This document shows, in pieces, positions 1-7,628 of a stretch of 27,676 nt of DNA. The notes under the pieces are model-generated. The model was given only the letters and a program-made list of their open reading frames with translations, was not told where the DNA came from and ran no database searches. Positions within the stretch are counted from its first letter, which is position 1. Each line of letters begins with the position of its first letter. Both the position numbers and the translations under genes were made by a program. This DNA comes from Pseudomonadota bacterium (lineage in GTDB: Bacteria > Pseudomonadota > Alphaproteobacteria > Rhodospirillales > Magnetospirillaceae), in the NCBI GenBank assembly GCA_023426365.1, contig JAFAAW010000061.1, forward strand, positions 1 to 27,676, given 5' to 3'.

Positions 1-5
1 GATTC

Positions 6-1742
6 ATGGCTGCTCGCGACGGTATCCTGGCGGGGGCGCGGCCCACATTCGCCTGTGTCCTGGTCTTCAGCCTGTTTTCCAACGTGCTGATCCTGGCCAT
101 TCCGCTTTACAGCCTGCAGGTCTACGACCGGGTGATGTCCAGCCGCTCGGGCGCGACCCTTGCCATGCTGACCCTGGTGGCGCTGGGGGCGTTGCTGGTG
201 CATGCGGTGCTGGAAGCGGTGCGTTCGCGCCTGATGGTGCATGTGGGGCTGTGGCTGGAACGGGTGTGGGCGCCCGACCTGCTGCGCCGGTCCATCCGCA
301 ACGGCCCCGAAGGCGACGGCGCCACCGGCGCCCAGGTGCTGCGCGACCTGTCCACCTTGCGCAATTTCATCACCGGGCCGGGGGTTTTCCACCTGTTCGA
401 CGCGCCGTGGGTGCCGGTCTATGCGGTGGTGATGTTCCTGCTGCATCCGGTGCTGGGCTGGGTCACCCTGGCCGGCGGCCTCGTGCTGTTCGGGCTGGCC
501 TTCGCCAGCGAGTGGGCGACCCGCGCGCCGCTCAAGGCGGCGGGCCAGCGCCTGACCGTCTCCCAGGCCCGCGCGGACGAGTATGTGCGCCGCGCCGAGG
601 TCATCCAGGCCATGGGCATGCTGCCGGGCCTGATCACCCATTGGGCCGAGGAGGCCCGGGTCACGCAGGGCCATCTGGCGATCGCGTGGCAGCGTTCGGC
701 GCTGCTGGCGGCGCTGGCCCGGTTCGGCCGCTTCGGCATCCAGGTGGCGATCGTGGCGGTGGGCGCATGGCTGGCCATCAATGATCAATTGTCGGTGGGC
801 AGCGTGGTGGCCGCGTCGATCATGCTGACGCGTGCGCTGGCGCCGGTGGAAAGTCTGGTGGGCAGTTGGAAAAGCTTCATCGGCGCGCGTTCGGCCCATG
901 ATCGCATCCGTCGGGCGCTGGAACGGGCCAGCAGGCCCCGCCAGGCCACCCAATTGCCGGCGCCGCTGGGCCGGCTGGTGCTGGAGCGCATCAGCCTGGA
1001 GCTTCCCAATCTCGAACGCCCGGTGCTGTCGCAGGTGGAGCTGGAGCTGACCCCCGGCCAGTCCCTGGGCATCATCGGCCCGTCGGCGGCGGGCAAGTCC
1101 ACGCTGGCACGTATCATCCTGGGCATCCAGGCCCCCACGCGCGGGCGCGCCCGTCTGGACGGCGCCGACGTGGGCACCTGGCCGCGCGAGGATCTGGGGC
1201 GGCATGTGGGCTATCTGCCCCAATCGGTGGAGCTGTTCCCCGGCACCATCAAACGCAACATCGCCCGCATGACCGAGCCGGACGACGCCAAGGTGATCGC
1301 CGCCGCCCAGCTTGCCGGGGTGCACGAGATGATCCTGCGCCTGCCGCTGGGCTATGACACCGAGATCGCCGACGCGCTGCGCAACCTGTCGGGCGGCCAG
1401 CGCCAGCGCATCGCCATCGCTCGCGCCTTCTATGGCATGCCGCGTCTGGTGGTGCTGGACGAACCCAACTCGAACCTGGACGGCGAGGGCGAAACCGCGC
1501 TGATCCGCGCGCTTCAGCGGGCCCGCGAGCATGGCGTCACCGCCATCGTCATCGCCCACCGCGCCCGCATCCTGATGAGCGTGGACCGCCTGATGGTCTT
1601 GCGTGACGGCCGGGTGGACATGCTGGGGGCGCGCGACGAGGTTCTGGCCCGCGTGCTGCCCCAGCCCGCGTCCACGCCCGCGTCGTCCACCCCCGCATCC
1701 GGCGCCCGTCGCGCCAACGCCGTGCAGGAGGCCAGCCCATGA
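6..1742 (+). CDS. Type I secretion system permease/ATPase (PrtD/LipB-type ABC exporter)
   Basis: Inner-membrane ABC exporter that would drive one-step secretion of an unfolded protein through a HlyD/TolC-type channel. The first ~300 residues are a six-helix ABC type I membrane domain beginning with the PrtD-like N-terminus (residues ~15-45, ending in LQVYDRVMSSRSG). The nucleotide-binding domain follows, with Walker A GPSAAGKST (358-366), signature LSGGQ (461-465), Walker B LVVLDEP (481-487) and an H-loop IAHR. There is no C39 peptidase domain, so RTX-type rather than bacteriocin-type substrates are expected. The length (578 aa) is normal for the family. The tail (~550-578) is Ala/Ser/Pro-rich. 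The frame is open to the window edge five bases upstream, so a slightly earlier start is possible. Its stop overlaps the next start by ATGA, indicating translational coupling. The outer-membrane partner and the cargo are not in the window. Confidence 0.93.
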   Translation: MAARDGILAGARPTFACVLVFSLFSNVLILAIPLYSLQVYDRVMSSRSGATLAMLTLVALGALLVHAVLEAVRSRLMVHVGLWLERVWAPDLLRRSIRNGPEGDGATGAQVLRDLSTLRNFITGPGVFHLFDAPWVPVYAVVMFLLHPVLGWVTLAGGLVLFGLAFASEWATRAPLKAAGQRLTVSQARADEYVRRAEVIQAMGMLPGLITHWAEEARVTQGHLAIAWQRSALLAALARFGRFGIQVAIVAVGAWLAINDQLSVGSVVAASIMLTRALAPVESLVGSWKSFIGARSAHDRIRRALERASRPRQATQLPAPLGRLVLERISLELPNLERPVLSQVELELTPGQSLGIIGPSAAGKSTLARIILGIQAPTRGRARLDGADVGTWPREDLGRHVGYLPQSVELFPGTIKRNIARMTEPDDAKVIAAAQLAGVHEMILRLPLGYDTEIADALRNLSGGQRQRIAIARAFYGMPRLVVLDEPNSNLDGEGETALIRALQRAREHGVTAIVIAHRARILMSVDRLMVLRDGRVDMLGARDEVLARVLPQPASTPASSTPASGARRANAVQEASP

Positions 1743-3058
1743 CCGGATTGGTGCGCCATTGGGGCCATGCCCCAAGCCTTGAGGAGGTGGGCGGCCGTAC
1801 CGCCCGCCGCCTGGGTTTCGCCACCATCATGGTGGCGTTCGGCGGCTTCGGCACCTGGGCGGCGGTGGCGCCGCTGGACGCGGCGGCGGTGGCGCGCGGC
1901 GAGGTCAAGGTGGAATCCTATCGCAAGACCATCCAGCACATGGAAGGCGGCATCGTGCGCGCCATCCTGGTGCGCGACGGCGACGAGGTGCAGGCGGGCC
2001 AGCCGCTGATCCAGTTGGACGACACCGCCGTCCATGCCCGCTGGAGCCAGTTGACCTTCCAGTATTGGGATGCCCAGGCCAGCCGCGCCCGGCTGCTGGC
2101 CGAGCGCGCCGAGGCGAAGGCGGTGGATTTCGCGCTGGTGCCCAATCGCGACCACCCCCACGCGCGCGAGGTGATGCGCGCCCAGGACCAATTGTTCAAG
2201 GCGCGCCGCGCCATGCTGGATGGCCAGGTGGCGGTGCTCAAGAAACGCATGGTGCTTTACGAGCGCGAGGCCGAGGCGCTGGCCGCCGAACAGCAATCGG
2301 CCGACCGTCAGTTGCGCCTCATCCAGCAAGAGATCAAATCCACCCAATATCTGGTGGATCGCGGCCTGGGCCGCCTGCCGCAACTGCTGAGCTTGAAGCG
2401 CGAGGGCGAGCGGCTGACCGGCCAGCGCGACGATTACGGCGCCCGCATCGCGCGGCTGCGCCAGGCCCAGGCCTCGACCGAGCTGGACATCGCCAACATC
2501 ACCTATCGCCACATGGACGACGTGGCCAAGAGCCTGCGCGAGGCCGAGGCCCAGGCCCGCGACCTGGAGCAGCAACTGGCGGCGGTGACCGACGCCCTGC
2601 GCCGCACGGTGATCCGCTCGCCCCAGGCGGGGGTGGTGGTGGGGCTGAACGTGCACACCGTCGGCGCGGTGGTGCAGCCGGGCGACGCCCTGATGGACGT
2701 GGTGCCGCGCAACGAAAGCCTGATCGTCGAAGCCCGGCTGGCGCCCGAGGACATCGACCGCGTGCATGCGGGGCGCGAGGCGCGGGTGCGGTTCCGCACC
2801 TTCTTGCACGGACTGACGCCGCCGGCCACCGGGCAGGTGACCAACGTGTCCGCCGACCTGTTCCACGATGAGAAGACCGGCCAGCCCTATTATCAGGCGC
2901 GGGTGGCGCTGGATGCCGAGTCGGTGGCGAAGTTGCCCGGCCCGCTGACCCCGGGCATGCAGACCGACGTGCTGATCACCACCGGCCGGCGCACGGCGCT
3001 GGAATACCTGATCGACCCGCTGGGCCGGGCCATCAGCATGGCCATGCGGGAAAAGTGA
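1739..3058 (+). CDS. HlyD-family type I secretion periplasmic adaptor
   Basis: Membrane fusion protein that bridges the upstream ABC exporter to an outer-membrane channel. A short cytoplasmic N-terminus is followed by one transmembrane helix (about residues 25-44), the first half of a biotinyl-lipoyl-like domain (~54-95, with the HlyD hallmark QHMEGGIV), a long Glu/Ala/Gln-rich alpha-helical hairpin (~130-285), the second lipoyl half (IRSPQAGVV onward, ~293-335) and a beta-rich membrane-proximal domain ending in PGM and the TGRRT..YL.DPL C-terminal signature of HlyD/PrtE proteins. The 439-residue length is typical. The ATG overlaps the upstream stop (ATGA), so the two genes are co-translated. 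The pair has no third gene here, and the downstream neighbour is convergent. Confidence 0.93.
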   Translation: MTGLVRHWGHAPSLEEVGGRTARRLGFATIMVAFGGFGTWAAVAPLDAAAVARGEVKVESYRKTIQHMEGGIVRAILVRDGDEVQAGQPLIQLDDTAVHARWSQLTFQYWDAQASRARLLAERAEAKAVDFALVPNRDHPHAREVMRAQDQLFKARRAMLDGQVAVLKKRMVLYEREAEALAAEQQSADRQLRLIQQEIKSTQYLVDRGLGRLPQLLSLKREGERLTGQRDDYGARIARLRQAQASTELDIANITYRHMDDVAKSLREAEAQARDLEQQLAAVTDALRRTVIRSPQAGVVVGLNVHTVGAVVQPGDALMDVVPRNESLIVEARLAPEDIDRVHAGREARVRFRTFLHGLTPPATGQVTNVSADLFHDEKTGQPYYQARVALDAESVAKLPGPLTPGMQTDVLITTGRRTALEYLIDPLGRAISMAMREK

Positions 3059-3078
3059 CTGTGGCGGGCAGGCGCCGG

Positions 3079-3107
3079 CAGGGGGCGGGGGCAGGGGCAG
3101 GGGGGCG
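3079..3107 (+). other. G-quadruplex-forming motif between convergent genes
   Basis: Four G-runs of 5, 5, 4 and 6 bases separated by one- or two-base loops (3081-3105) lie in the 66-base gap after the adaptor stop and before the 3' end of the convergent gene. This fits the canonical G3+N1-7 pattern well. A second, longer series of G4 runs (about 3183-3228) lies inside the 3' end of the convergent gene, where it is the template-strand image of an Ala/Pro-coding repeat. The motif itself is seen directly; folding, and any role in termination or replication pausing, is inference. Confidence 0.6.
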
Positions 3108-3124
3108 GCGTTCGCCCCTTCGCC

Positions 3125-3709
3125 TCAGCGGCTGCCCAATTCCTGAAGAAAGTCGCCCACCGGCGTCGGGCCGCTGCGCACCGGGGCCGGGGCCGGGGCC
3201 GCGGGGGCAGGGGCAGGCGGCGGGGCGGGCGTCGCGGCGGTGGCGGCCTTGGCGTCCTCGCCCAGCGGCGCGGGTTCCGGCAGCTTGGCTGGCTCCTCGG
3301 CCTTTTTCTTCACGCTGGTCTTCAGGCGGGTGTCCAGGCTGGCGATGGCGGCGCGGTCGGCCTCGACCGCCTTGACCCATTCGATCCGCTCGTTGCGCAG
3401 CGCCGCCTCGAACCCCTCGATCTTGGCCAGCAGGGGGCCTGACAATTCCTCGATCTTGCGGGCGTTGTCGGTCTGCAGCGCGGTCTTGATCTTGTCGATT
3501 TCCTCGAGCAGATCGCGCTTGATCCAGCGGGATTTCTTGTCCAGGTCCTCGCCCATCTTGGTCAGGCGATCCTCGACGTCTGTATTGATCTGAACCTTGA
3601 TCTCATAGGCGGACTTGACCAGGTTCGCCATGTACATCATCAGGCCGCCGCCGATGATCAAGATCACGCCGGCCGCCAAACTGATGATCAGGACCGTGGA
3701 AAAACCCAT
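3125..3709 (-). CDS. Membrane-anchored coiled-coil protein of unknown function
   Basis: I do not recognise this gene as a named family. From the ATG at 3709 it encodes 194 residues: a strongly hydrophobic N-terminal helix (about residues 4-30), then ~100 residues rich in Lys/Glu/Asp/Leu with heptad-like spacing, probably a coiled coil, then an Ala/Pro low-complexity stretch (~145-182) and a short C-terminal patch. It is probably an inner-membrane protein with a soluble helical rod, though topology cannot be fixed from the sequence. The frame continues upstream to a TTG at 3811, but those residues look non-coding, so I prefer the first ATG, which sits directly before the hydrophobic helix. No convincing Shine-Dalgarno is visible, so the start is uncertain. 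It is convergent with the secretion pair and divergent from the glutamine-synthetase-family gene. Confidence 0.7.
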   Translation of the reverse strand: MGFSTVLIISLAAGVILIIGGGLMMYMANLVKSAYEIKVQINTDVEDRLTKMGEDLDKKSRWIKRDLLEEIDKIKTALQTDNARKIEELSGPLLAKIEGFEAALRNERIEWVKAVEADRAAIASLDTRLKTSVKKKAEEPAKLPEPAPLGEDAKAATAATPAPPPAPAPAAPAPAPVRSGPTPVGDFLQELGSR

Positions 3710-3927
3710 GGGTCGCGTGCCGCCGACGATTGATGATGCCCCCTTAATGTCCTTCAACGGGGCGGTCAATGCAACACCTGTTCCACTGGTTTCATGACCC
3801 CGCAATGACAACTACGCTGATAGTAGGGTGTCGTTTCGCGTGCGGAATATGGCCGTCGCCCTCTTTTCGCCATGGGCGGACGGCATGATGATCCCTGTTG
3901 CGATGCTTCCAACACCCCGAGGGGCCA

Positions 3928-5268
3928 ATGAGCGTGTTTTCCGAATGGATCAAGGCCAACGGCACGTCCGAAGTGGAGTGCCTGGTGCCCGACATGTCCG
4001 GCGTTGCGCGCGGCAAGATCGTGCCGGCCGCCAAGTTCGTCAACATCGCCGAAAACCGCGGGCTGAGGCTGCCCGAAAGCATTTTCGTCCAGACCATCAC
4101 CGGCGACTACCCGGAGGAGGACGTGACCAGCGTCGCCAATGGCGACGTCTATCTTCGTCCCGATCCCGAAACCATCCGCCGGGTGCCGTGGTATGACGAG
4201 GCCACCGCCTGCGTCATCTGCGACTGCGCCTATCTGGACGGCCGCGCGGTGGAGATCAGCCCGCGCAACGTGCTCAAGAAGGTGCTGGGCCTCTATCACA
4301 CCCGCGGCTGGCAGCCCATCGTGGCGCCCGAGCTGGAATTCTTCCTGGTCAAGCAGAACACCGACAGCGACTATCCGCTGGAGCCGCCGGTGGGCCGCTC
4401 GGGGCGGGCCGAAACCGGCCGCCCGGCCTATGGCGTCGATGCCGTCAACGAGTTCGAGGGGCTGTTCGACCAGCTTTACGCCTATGCCGACGTCATGCGG
4501 CTGGACGTGGACACCCTGTCGCACGAGGCCGGCAACGGCCAGATGGAGGTCAATTTCGACCACGGCGACGCGCTGGAACTGGCCGATCAGGTGTTCCTGT
4601 TCAAGCGCACGGTGCGTCAGGTCGCGCTCAGGCGCGGGGTCTATGCCACCTTCATGGCCAAGCCCATGCAGAACGAGCCAGGCAGCGCCATGCACATCCA
4701 CCAGAACGTGGTGGACCGCATCACGGGGCGCAACCTGTTCGCCAACGAGGACGGTTCCGACACCGAAATGTTCCGCCACTTCATCGGCGGTCTGCGCAAA
4801 TACCTGCCGCAGATGATGCTGATGTTCGCCCCCAACGTGAACTCGTTCCGACGCCTGGTGCCGGATTTCGACGCCCCCATCAACCTGCATTGGAGCCGCG
4901 ACAACCGCACCGTCGGCCTGCGCGTGCCGGAATCGGGGCAAAGCGCGCGCCGGGTGGAGAATCGGCTGGCGGGCGCCGACGCCAATCCCTATCTGGCCAT
5001 CGCCGGGTCGCTGGCCTGCGGCTATCTGGGCATCATGAACAAGGTGGACCCGGGCGAGCCGCTGTCGGGGTCCGGCTATACCCGGGCCCATTCACTGCCC
5101 TGGCACATGCACGACGCGCTGGAAAAGCTCAAGAGCGCGCGCAGCGTGCGCGAGGTCTTGGGCGAGGATTTCTGCGACGCCTACATGGCGGTGAAAGAGG
5201 CGGAATGGGGCGCCTATCAGCGCGTGGTGTCCAGTTGGGAGCGCGAGTACCTGCTGCTCAATGTCTGA
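3928..5268 (+). CDS. Glutamine synthetase family ligase, gamma-glutamylpolyamine synthetase type
   Basis: ATP-dependent ligase of the glutamine synthetase superfamily, 446 aa from the chosen ATG. That start has GAGGGG just upstream and lies ten codons inside a longer open frame. The beta-grasp N-domain ends near VARGKIVP. The catalytic domain shows VAPELEFFLV (metal-binding Glu), GQMEVNFDHGDALE, the ammonia/ATP segment GSAMHIHQN, NVNSFRRLVPDFDAP, the NNRT-like DNRTVGLRVP and the C-terminal ENRLAGADANPYLA. It lacks the adenylylation-loop layout of GlnA and matches PuuA/PauA-type enzymes, which glutamylate putrescine or related amines in polyamine catabolism. That assignment is supported by the putrescine ABC transporter genes downstream on the same strand. 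Other amines (as in GlnT- or GMAS-like enzymes) cannot be excluded. Its last 11 bases overlap the 3' end of the convergent DapB-like gene. Confidence 0.88.
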   Translation: MSVFSEWIKANGTSEVECLVPDMSGVARGKIVPAAKFVNIAENRGLRLPESIFVQTITGDYPEEDVTSVANGDVYLRPDPETIRRVPWYDEATACVICDCAYLDGRAVEISPRNVLKKVLGLYHTRGWQPIVAPELEFFLVKQNTDSDYPLEPPVGRSGRAETGRPAYGVDAVNEFEGLFDQLYAYADVMRLDVDTLSHEAGNGQMEVNFDHGDALELADQVFLFKRTVRQVALRRGVYATFMAKPMQNEPGSAMHIHQNVVDRITGRNLFANEDGSDTEMFRHFIGGLRKYLPQMMLMFAPNVNSFRRLVPDFDAPINLHWSRDNRTVGLRVPESGQSARRVENRLAGADANPYLAIAGSLACGYLGIMNKVDPGEPLSGSGYTRAHSLPWHMHDALEKLKSARSVREVLGEDFCDAYMAVKEAEWGAYQRVVSSWEREYLLLNV

Positions 5269-6115
5269 GGACGGGCAGGCCCGGGGGCGCCAGACGCTCG
5301 CCGGGCCGCTCGCCGGGCCGGCGGTCGTCGGCGTCGTCCTCCTGGCCGTCATCGCCGTCGTCGTCGCCCAGGTTGAAATAGGGGCGCATCAGATCCTCGA
5401 CCGAAAACAGGCCGGCGCGCTGGCGGGGCAGGTTCTCGATGGCGAACAGGATGCCGGCGCCGAACGCCTCGCGCGAGATGGATTCGTGCTTCAGGCGCAC
5501 GGTCTGATGGGGAAAGCCGAACAGGATCTCATGCACGCCGATGATGCCGCCGGCGCGCACGGTCTTGATGTCTTCCTCGGGCACGCCCAGGGTGTTGGCG
5601 ATCACCTTGGCGGTGCCTGAGACCTCGGGCTTGCCTTTGAAATGCTCCTCGACGATCTCGATGTCCACGCGCGGGGCGATGCTTTTCAGAATCTTGGCCG
5701 CTACGATCAGGAAGTTGACGCCCAGCGTGATGTTGGGCGAATGCAGCACCCGGGTGTTCCTGGACAGCCGGCGCAGCAGGCGCAGCTTGGACTCGGGATA
5801 CATGGACACGGCGCTGATGATGGCGATGCCGCGCCGGGCCGCCTCGGCGCCGTAATAGCTGATGCCGTCGGGGGACGAGAAATCGATGATGGCATCGACC
5901 GGATGGCGGTCCAGCAGCTCGGCGGCGTCCATGTCGTGGATGGAGTGGATTCGGCCCGGCTCGTCGGCCTCCACCCCCAGGAGTTCCGCGACCGAACGCT
6001 GTTCCGGGGCGCGCGAGCGGCGCATGACCCATTGCAGCCTGGTCTTCCTGGAGTGGAGAAGGACGGACGATACCGCCCGCCCGGTTTTTCCGAAGCCGAT
6101 CAATCCCACTTTCAT
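5258..6115 (-). CDS. Divergent DapB-like (dihydrodipicolinate reductase family) oxidoreductase
   Basis: A 285-residue protein with the DapB architecture. It has an N-terminal Rossmann motif GFGKTG (7-12), IDFSSPDG (77-84, equivalent to the IDFTxPEG segment), SPNITLGVN (127-134), and a catalytic segment EEHFKGKPEVSGTA (156-169). The C-terminal dinucleotide/substrate region TVRAGGIIGVHEI follows. In E. coli DapB the catalytic pair is His159/Lys163. Here the His and Lys are kept (158 and 162), but the second His is Phe and one residue is missing before SGT, so the substrate may not be dihydrodipicolinate. The ATG at 6115 has GGAGGG seven bases upstream. The last ~38 residues are an Asp-rich then Pro/Gly/Glu/Arg repeat tail that runs into the end of the convergent ligase gene. 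Its position beside polyamine genes suggests a related amine or imine reductase, but that is inference. Confidence 0.8.
   Translation of the reverse strand: MKVGLIGFGKTGRAVSSVLLHSRKTRLQWVMRRSRAPEQRSVAELLGVEADEPGRIHSIHDMDAAELLDRHPVDAIIDFSSPDGISYYGAEAARRGIAIISAVSMYPESKLRLLRRLSRNTRVLHSPNITLGVNFLIVAAKILKSIAPRVDIEIVEEHFKGKPEVSGTAKVIANTLGVPEEDIKTVRAGGIIGVHEILFGFPHQTVRLKHESISREAFGAGILFAIENLPRQRAGLFSVEDLMRPYFNLGDDDGDDGQEDDADDRRPGERPGERLAPPGLPVLRH
5295..5318 (-). repeat. Perfect 12-bp tandem repeat in the DapB-like tail
   Basis: Two adjacent identical 12-base units, CGCTCGCCGGGC on the plus strand (5295-5306 and 5307-5318), encode a repeated Pro-Gly-Glu-Arg in the C-terminal tail of the DapB-like protein. 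An adjacent stretch (5323-5368) is a degenerate GTC/GAC run encoding the Asp-rich part. Both suggest the tail grew by slippage. Confidence 0.8.
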
Positions 6116-6510
6116 CCATGGCCCTCCCGCTTTATTGGGCGATATATCTAATTTATCGATTGCCCCTATGTGATAATTCGATTGTGGCGAGAATGTGGCG
6201 GGATCGCCGCACGGCCCTCCGCCACGCATCTGGCGCCGCCTGCCGGGGTGGGGTTCGGCTGTGGCCGACAGCCGGTCCGCCCGCTTTGCGGGTCCTTGGG
6301 CAAGTCCCTGACATGAAAGGGAAAAATCGAGGCGGCGCGCGCGCCGGCGCCTGCGCTTGCGCCGGGGGCGGAAGGGGGGGTGAAAAATGCTGTCCCAGGG
6401 GGCGAGTCGTTGTTGACACCGCCCCCCAACGTGGGCATACCGGCGCTTGGTCGGGAGGCTGGGAGGCTCCCCACGACCTTTCCACCACGAACCGATCACG
6501 GGGGACGCAC
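6116..6510. promoter_or_regulatory. 395-bp divergent intergenic region (DapB-like gene / potF)
   Basis: No gene is seen here. The left end (6131-6185) is unusually AT-rich for this window and contains the palindromes GATATATC and ATCGAT. It also has two direct copies of TCGATTG whose starts (6156 and 6178) lie 22 bases, about two helical turns, apart. That is a plausible operator and promoter zone for the minus-strand DapB-like gene. The middle holds two adjacent hairpins: CGGCTGT/ACAGCCG (6256-6274, five-base loop) and CCCGC/GCGGG (6280-6292, TTT loop), neither followed by a T-run. The right end carries the candidate potF promoter described separately. An open frame extends through it in the potF frame, but its composition and the good start at 6511 argue that it is not translated. 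Confidence 0.5.
6413..6441 (+). promoter_or_regulatory. Candidate sigma-70 promoter of potFGHI
   Basis: A perfect TTGACA (6413-6418), a 17-base spacer and a weak CATACC -10 element (6436-6441; three of six matches). Transcription would begin near 6448, leaving a ~60-base leader before potF. The -35 match and spacing are the main support. Confidence 0.5.
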
Positions 6511-7611
6511 ATGTTCGCTCGCCTGACCCGTTTTGCTGCTGCTGCCTTCCTTGGTTTTGCCGCTTCGGCGGCCTACGCGGAAGACAAGGTGGTGAACGTC
6601 TATAACTGGTCCGATTACATCGCCAAGGACACCTTGGAGAAGTTCACCAAGGAAACCGGTATCAAGGTCAAGTACGATACCTATGGCGACAACGAGGTGC
6701 TGGATACCAAGCTGATGGCCGGAAAGTCCGGCTATGACGTGGTGTTCCCGTCGGCTTCGCCGTTCTTCGCCACCCAGGTGAAGGCCGGCATCTACCAGAA
6801 GCTGGACCTGTCCAAGATCCCCAACGCCGCGGGCCTGGACAAGGCGGTGCTGGAGAGCCTGACCAAGGTCGATCCCGGCAATGCCTATGGCGTCCCTTAT
6901 ATGATGTCGGCCACCGGCATCGCCTACAACATCGACAAGATCAAGAAGATCGACCCCAATGCGCCGGTCGATTCGTGGAAGATCCTGTTCGATCCGGCCG
7001 AGATCGCCAAGTTCAAGGGCTGCGGCGTCTCCATGCTGGACACGCCCACCGAGGCGGTGCCGGCGTGGCTGGCCTATAAGGGCATGGACCCGCACACCCA
7101 GACCACCGAATCGCTGAAGACGGCCATGGACGGCCTGCTGCCGATCCGTCCCAGCCTGCGCTATGTGAACTCGGAAAAGTATCGCGCCGACCTCGCCAAC
7201 GGCGACATCTGCCTGGCGCACGGCTATGTGGGCGATCTGGTGCAGTCGCGCGCTCGCGCCAAGGAGGCCAAGAAGCCGCAGAACATCGGCATCGCCATTC
7301 CCAAGGAAGGCGCGATCGTCAACATCGACATGATGGCGATTCCCGCCGACGCGCCGCACCCGGCCGAGGCGCTGGCCTTCATCAACTTCATCCTGCGTCC
7401 CGACATCATCGCCGAGATCACCAACGAGACCGGCTATGCCAACGCGGTGCCCGCCTCGCTGGCCAATGTTGATCCCGAAATCAAGGCCGATCCGGTGATC
7501 TTCCCGTCGGCCGAGGTCAAGGCCAAGCTGTTCACCGCCGCTCCGCCGGCCCCCAAGGACTATGACCGCGCCCGTGCCCGTGCCTGGGCCAAGTTCCGCG
7601 CGGCCAAGTAA
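6511..7611 (+). CDS. potF: Putrescine/polyamine ABC transporter, periplasmic binding protein
   Basis: Secreted solute-binding protein, 366 aa, closely following E. coli PotF along its whole length. A Sec signal peptide (residues 1-23, Ala-rich, cleavage after AYA) precedes the mature start EDKVVNVYNWSDYI, which contains the PotF W-S-D ligand residues. Other PotF-type features are KLMAG, PSAS, the CGVS.LD.P.E segment, LANGDIC, RAKEAK, IPKEGA, a ligand Asp in NIDMMAIP and the C-terminal RTRAW-like RARARAWAKF. The position of the PotF aromatic residue in IGWAGD is Tyr here (HGYVGD), which may tune the choice between putrescine and other polyamines or related amines. Start: ATG preceded by GGGGGA five bases away; residues further upstream in frame do not resemble the family. 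First gene of a four-gene transporter operon ending at a strong terminator. Confidence 0.94.
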   Translation: MFARLTRFAAAAFLGFAASAAYAEDKVVNVYNWSDYIAKDTLEKFTKETGIKVKYDTYGDNEVLDTKLMAGKSGYDVVFPSASPFFATQVKAGIYQKLDLSKIPNAAGLDKAVLESLTKVDPGNAYGVPYMMSATGIAYNIDKIKKIDPNAPVDSWKILFDPAEIAKFKGCGVSMLDTPTEAVPAWLAYKGMDPHTQTTESLKTAMDGLLPIRPSLRYVNSEKYRADLANGDICLAHGYVGDLVQSRARAKEAKKPQNIGIAIPKEGAIVNIDMMAIPADAPHPAEALAFINFILRPDIIAEITNETGYANAVPASLANVDPEIKADPVIFPSAEVKAKLFTAAPPAPKDYDRARARAWAKFRAAK

Positions 7612-7628
7612 GTTAGGACCCCAGACAA

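Noticed and set aside
1514..2866. Long minus-strand frame opposite the secretion genes, and a similar one at 3766-5091 opposite the ligase gene
   Set aside because: Both are antisense to well-conserved genes, have shadow-frame composition and no recognisable motif.
6116..6499. N-terminal extension of the DapB-like protein to an upstream start
   Set aside because: The extension is Arg/Pro-rich and crosses the divergent promoter region; the ATG at 6115 has a strong ribosome site and directly precedes the Rossmann motif.
6118..6510. N-terminal extension of PotF
   Set aside because: A proper signal peptide starts at 6511 with its own ribosome site, and a promoter lies inside the extension.
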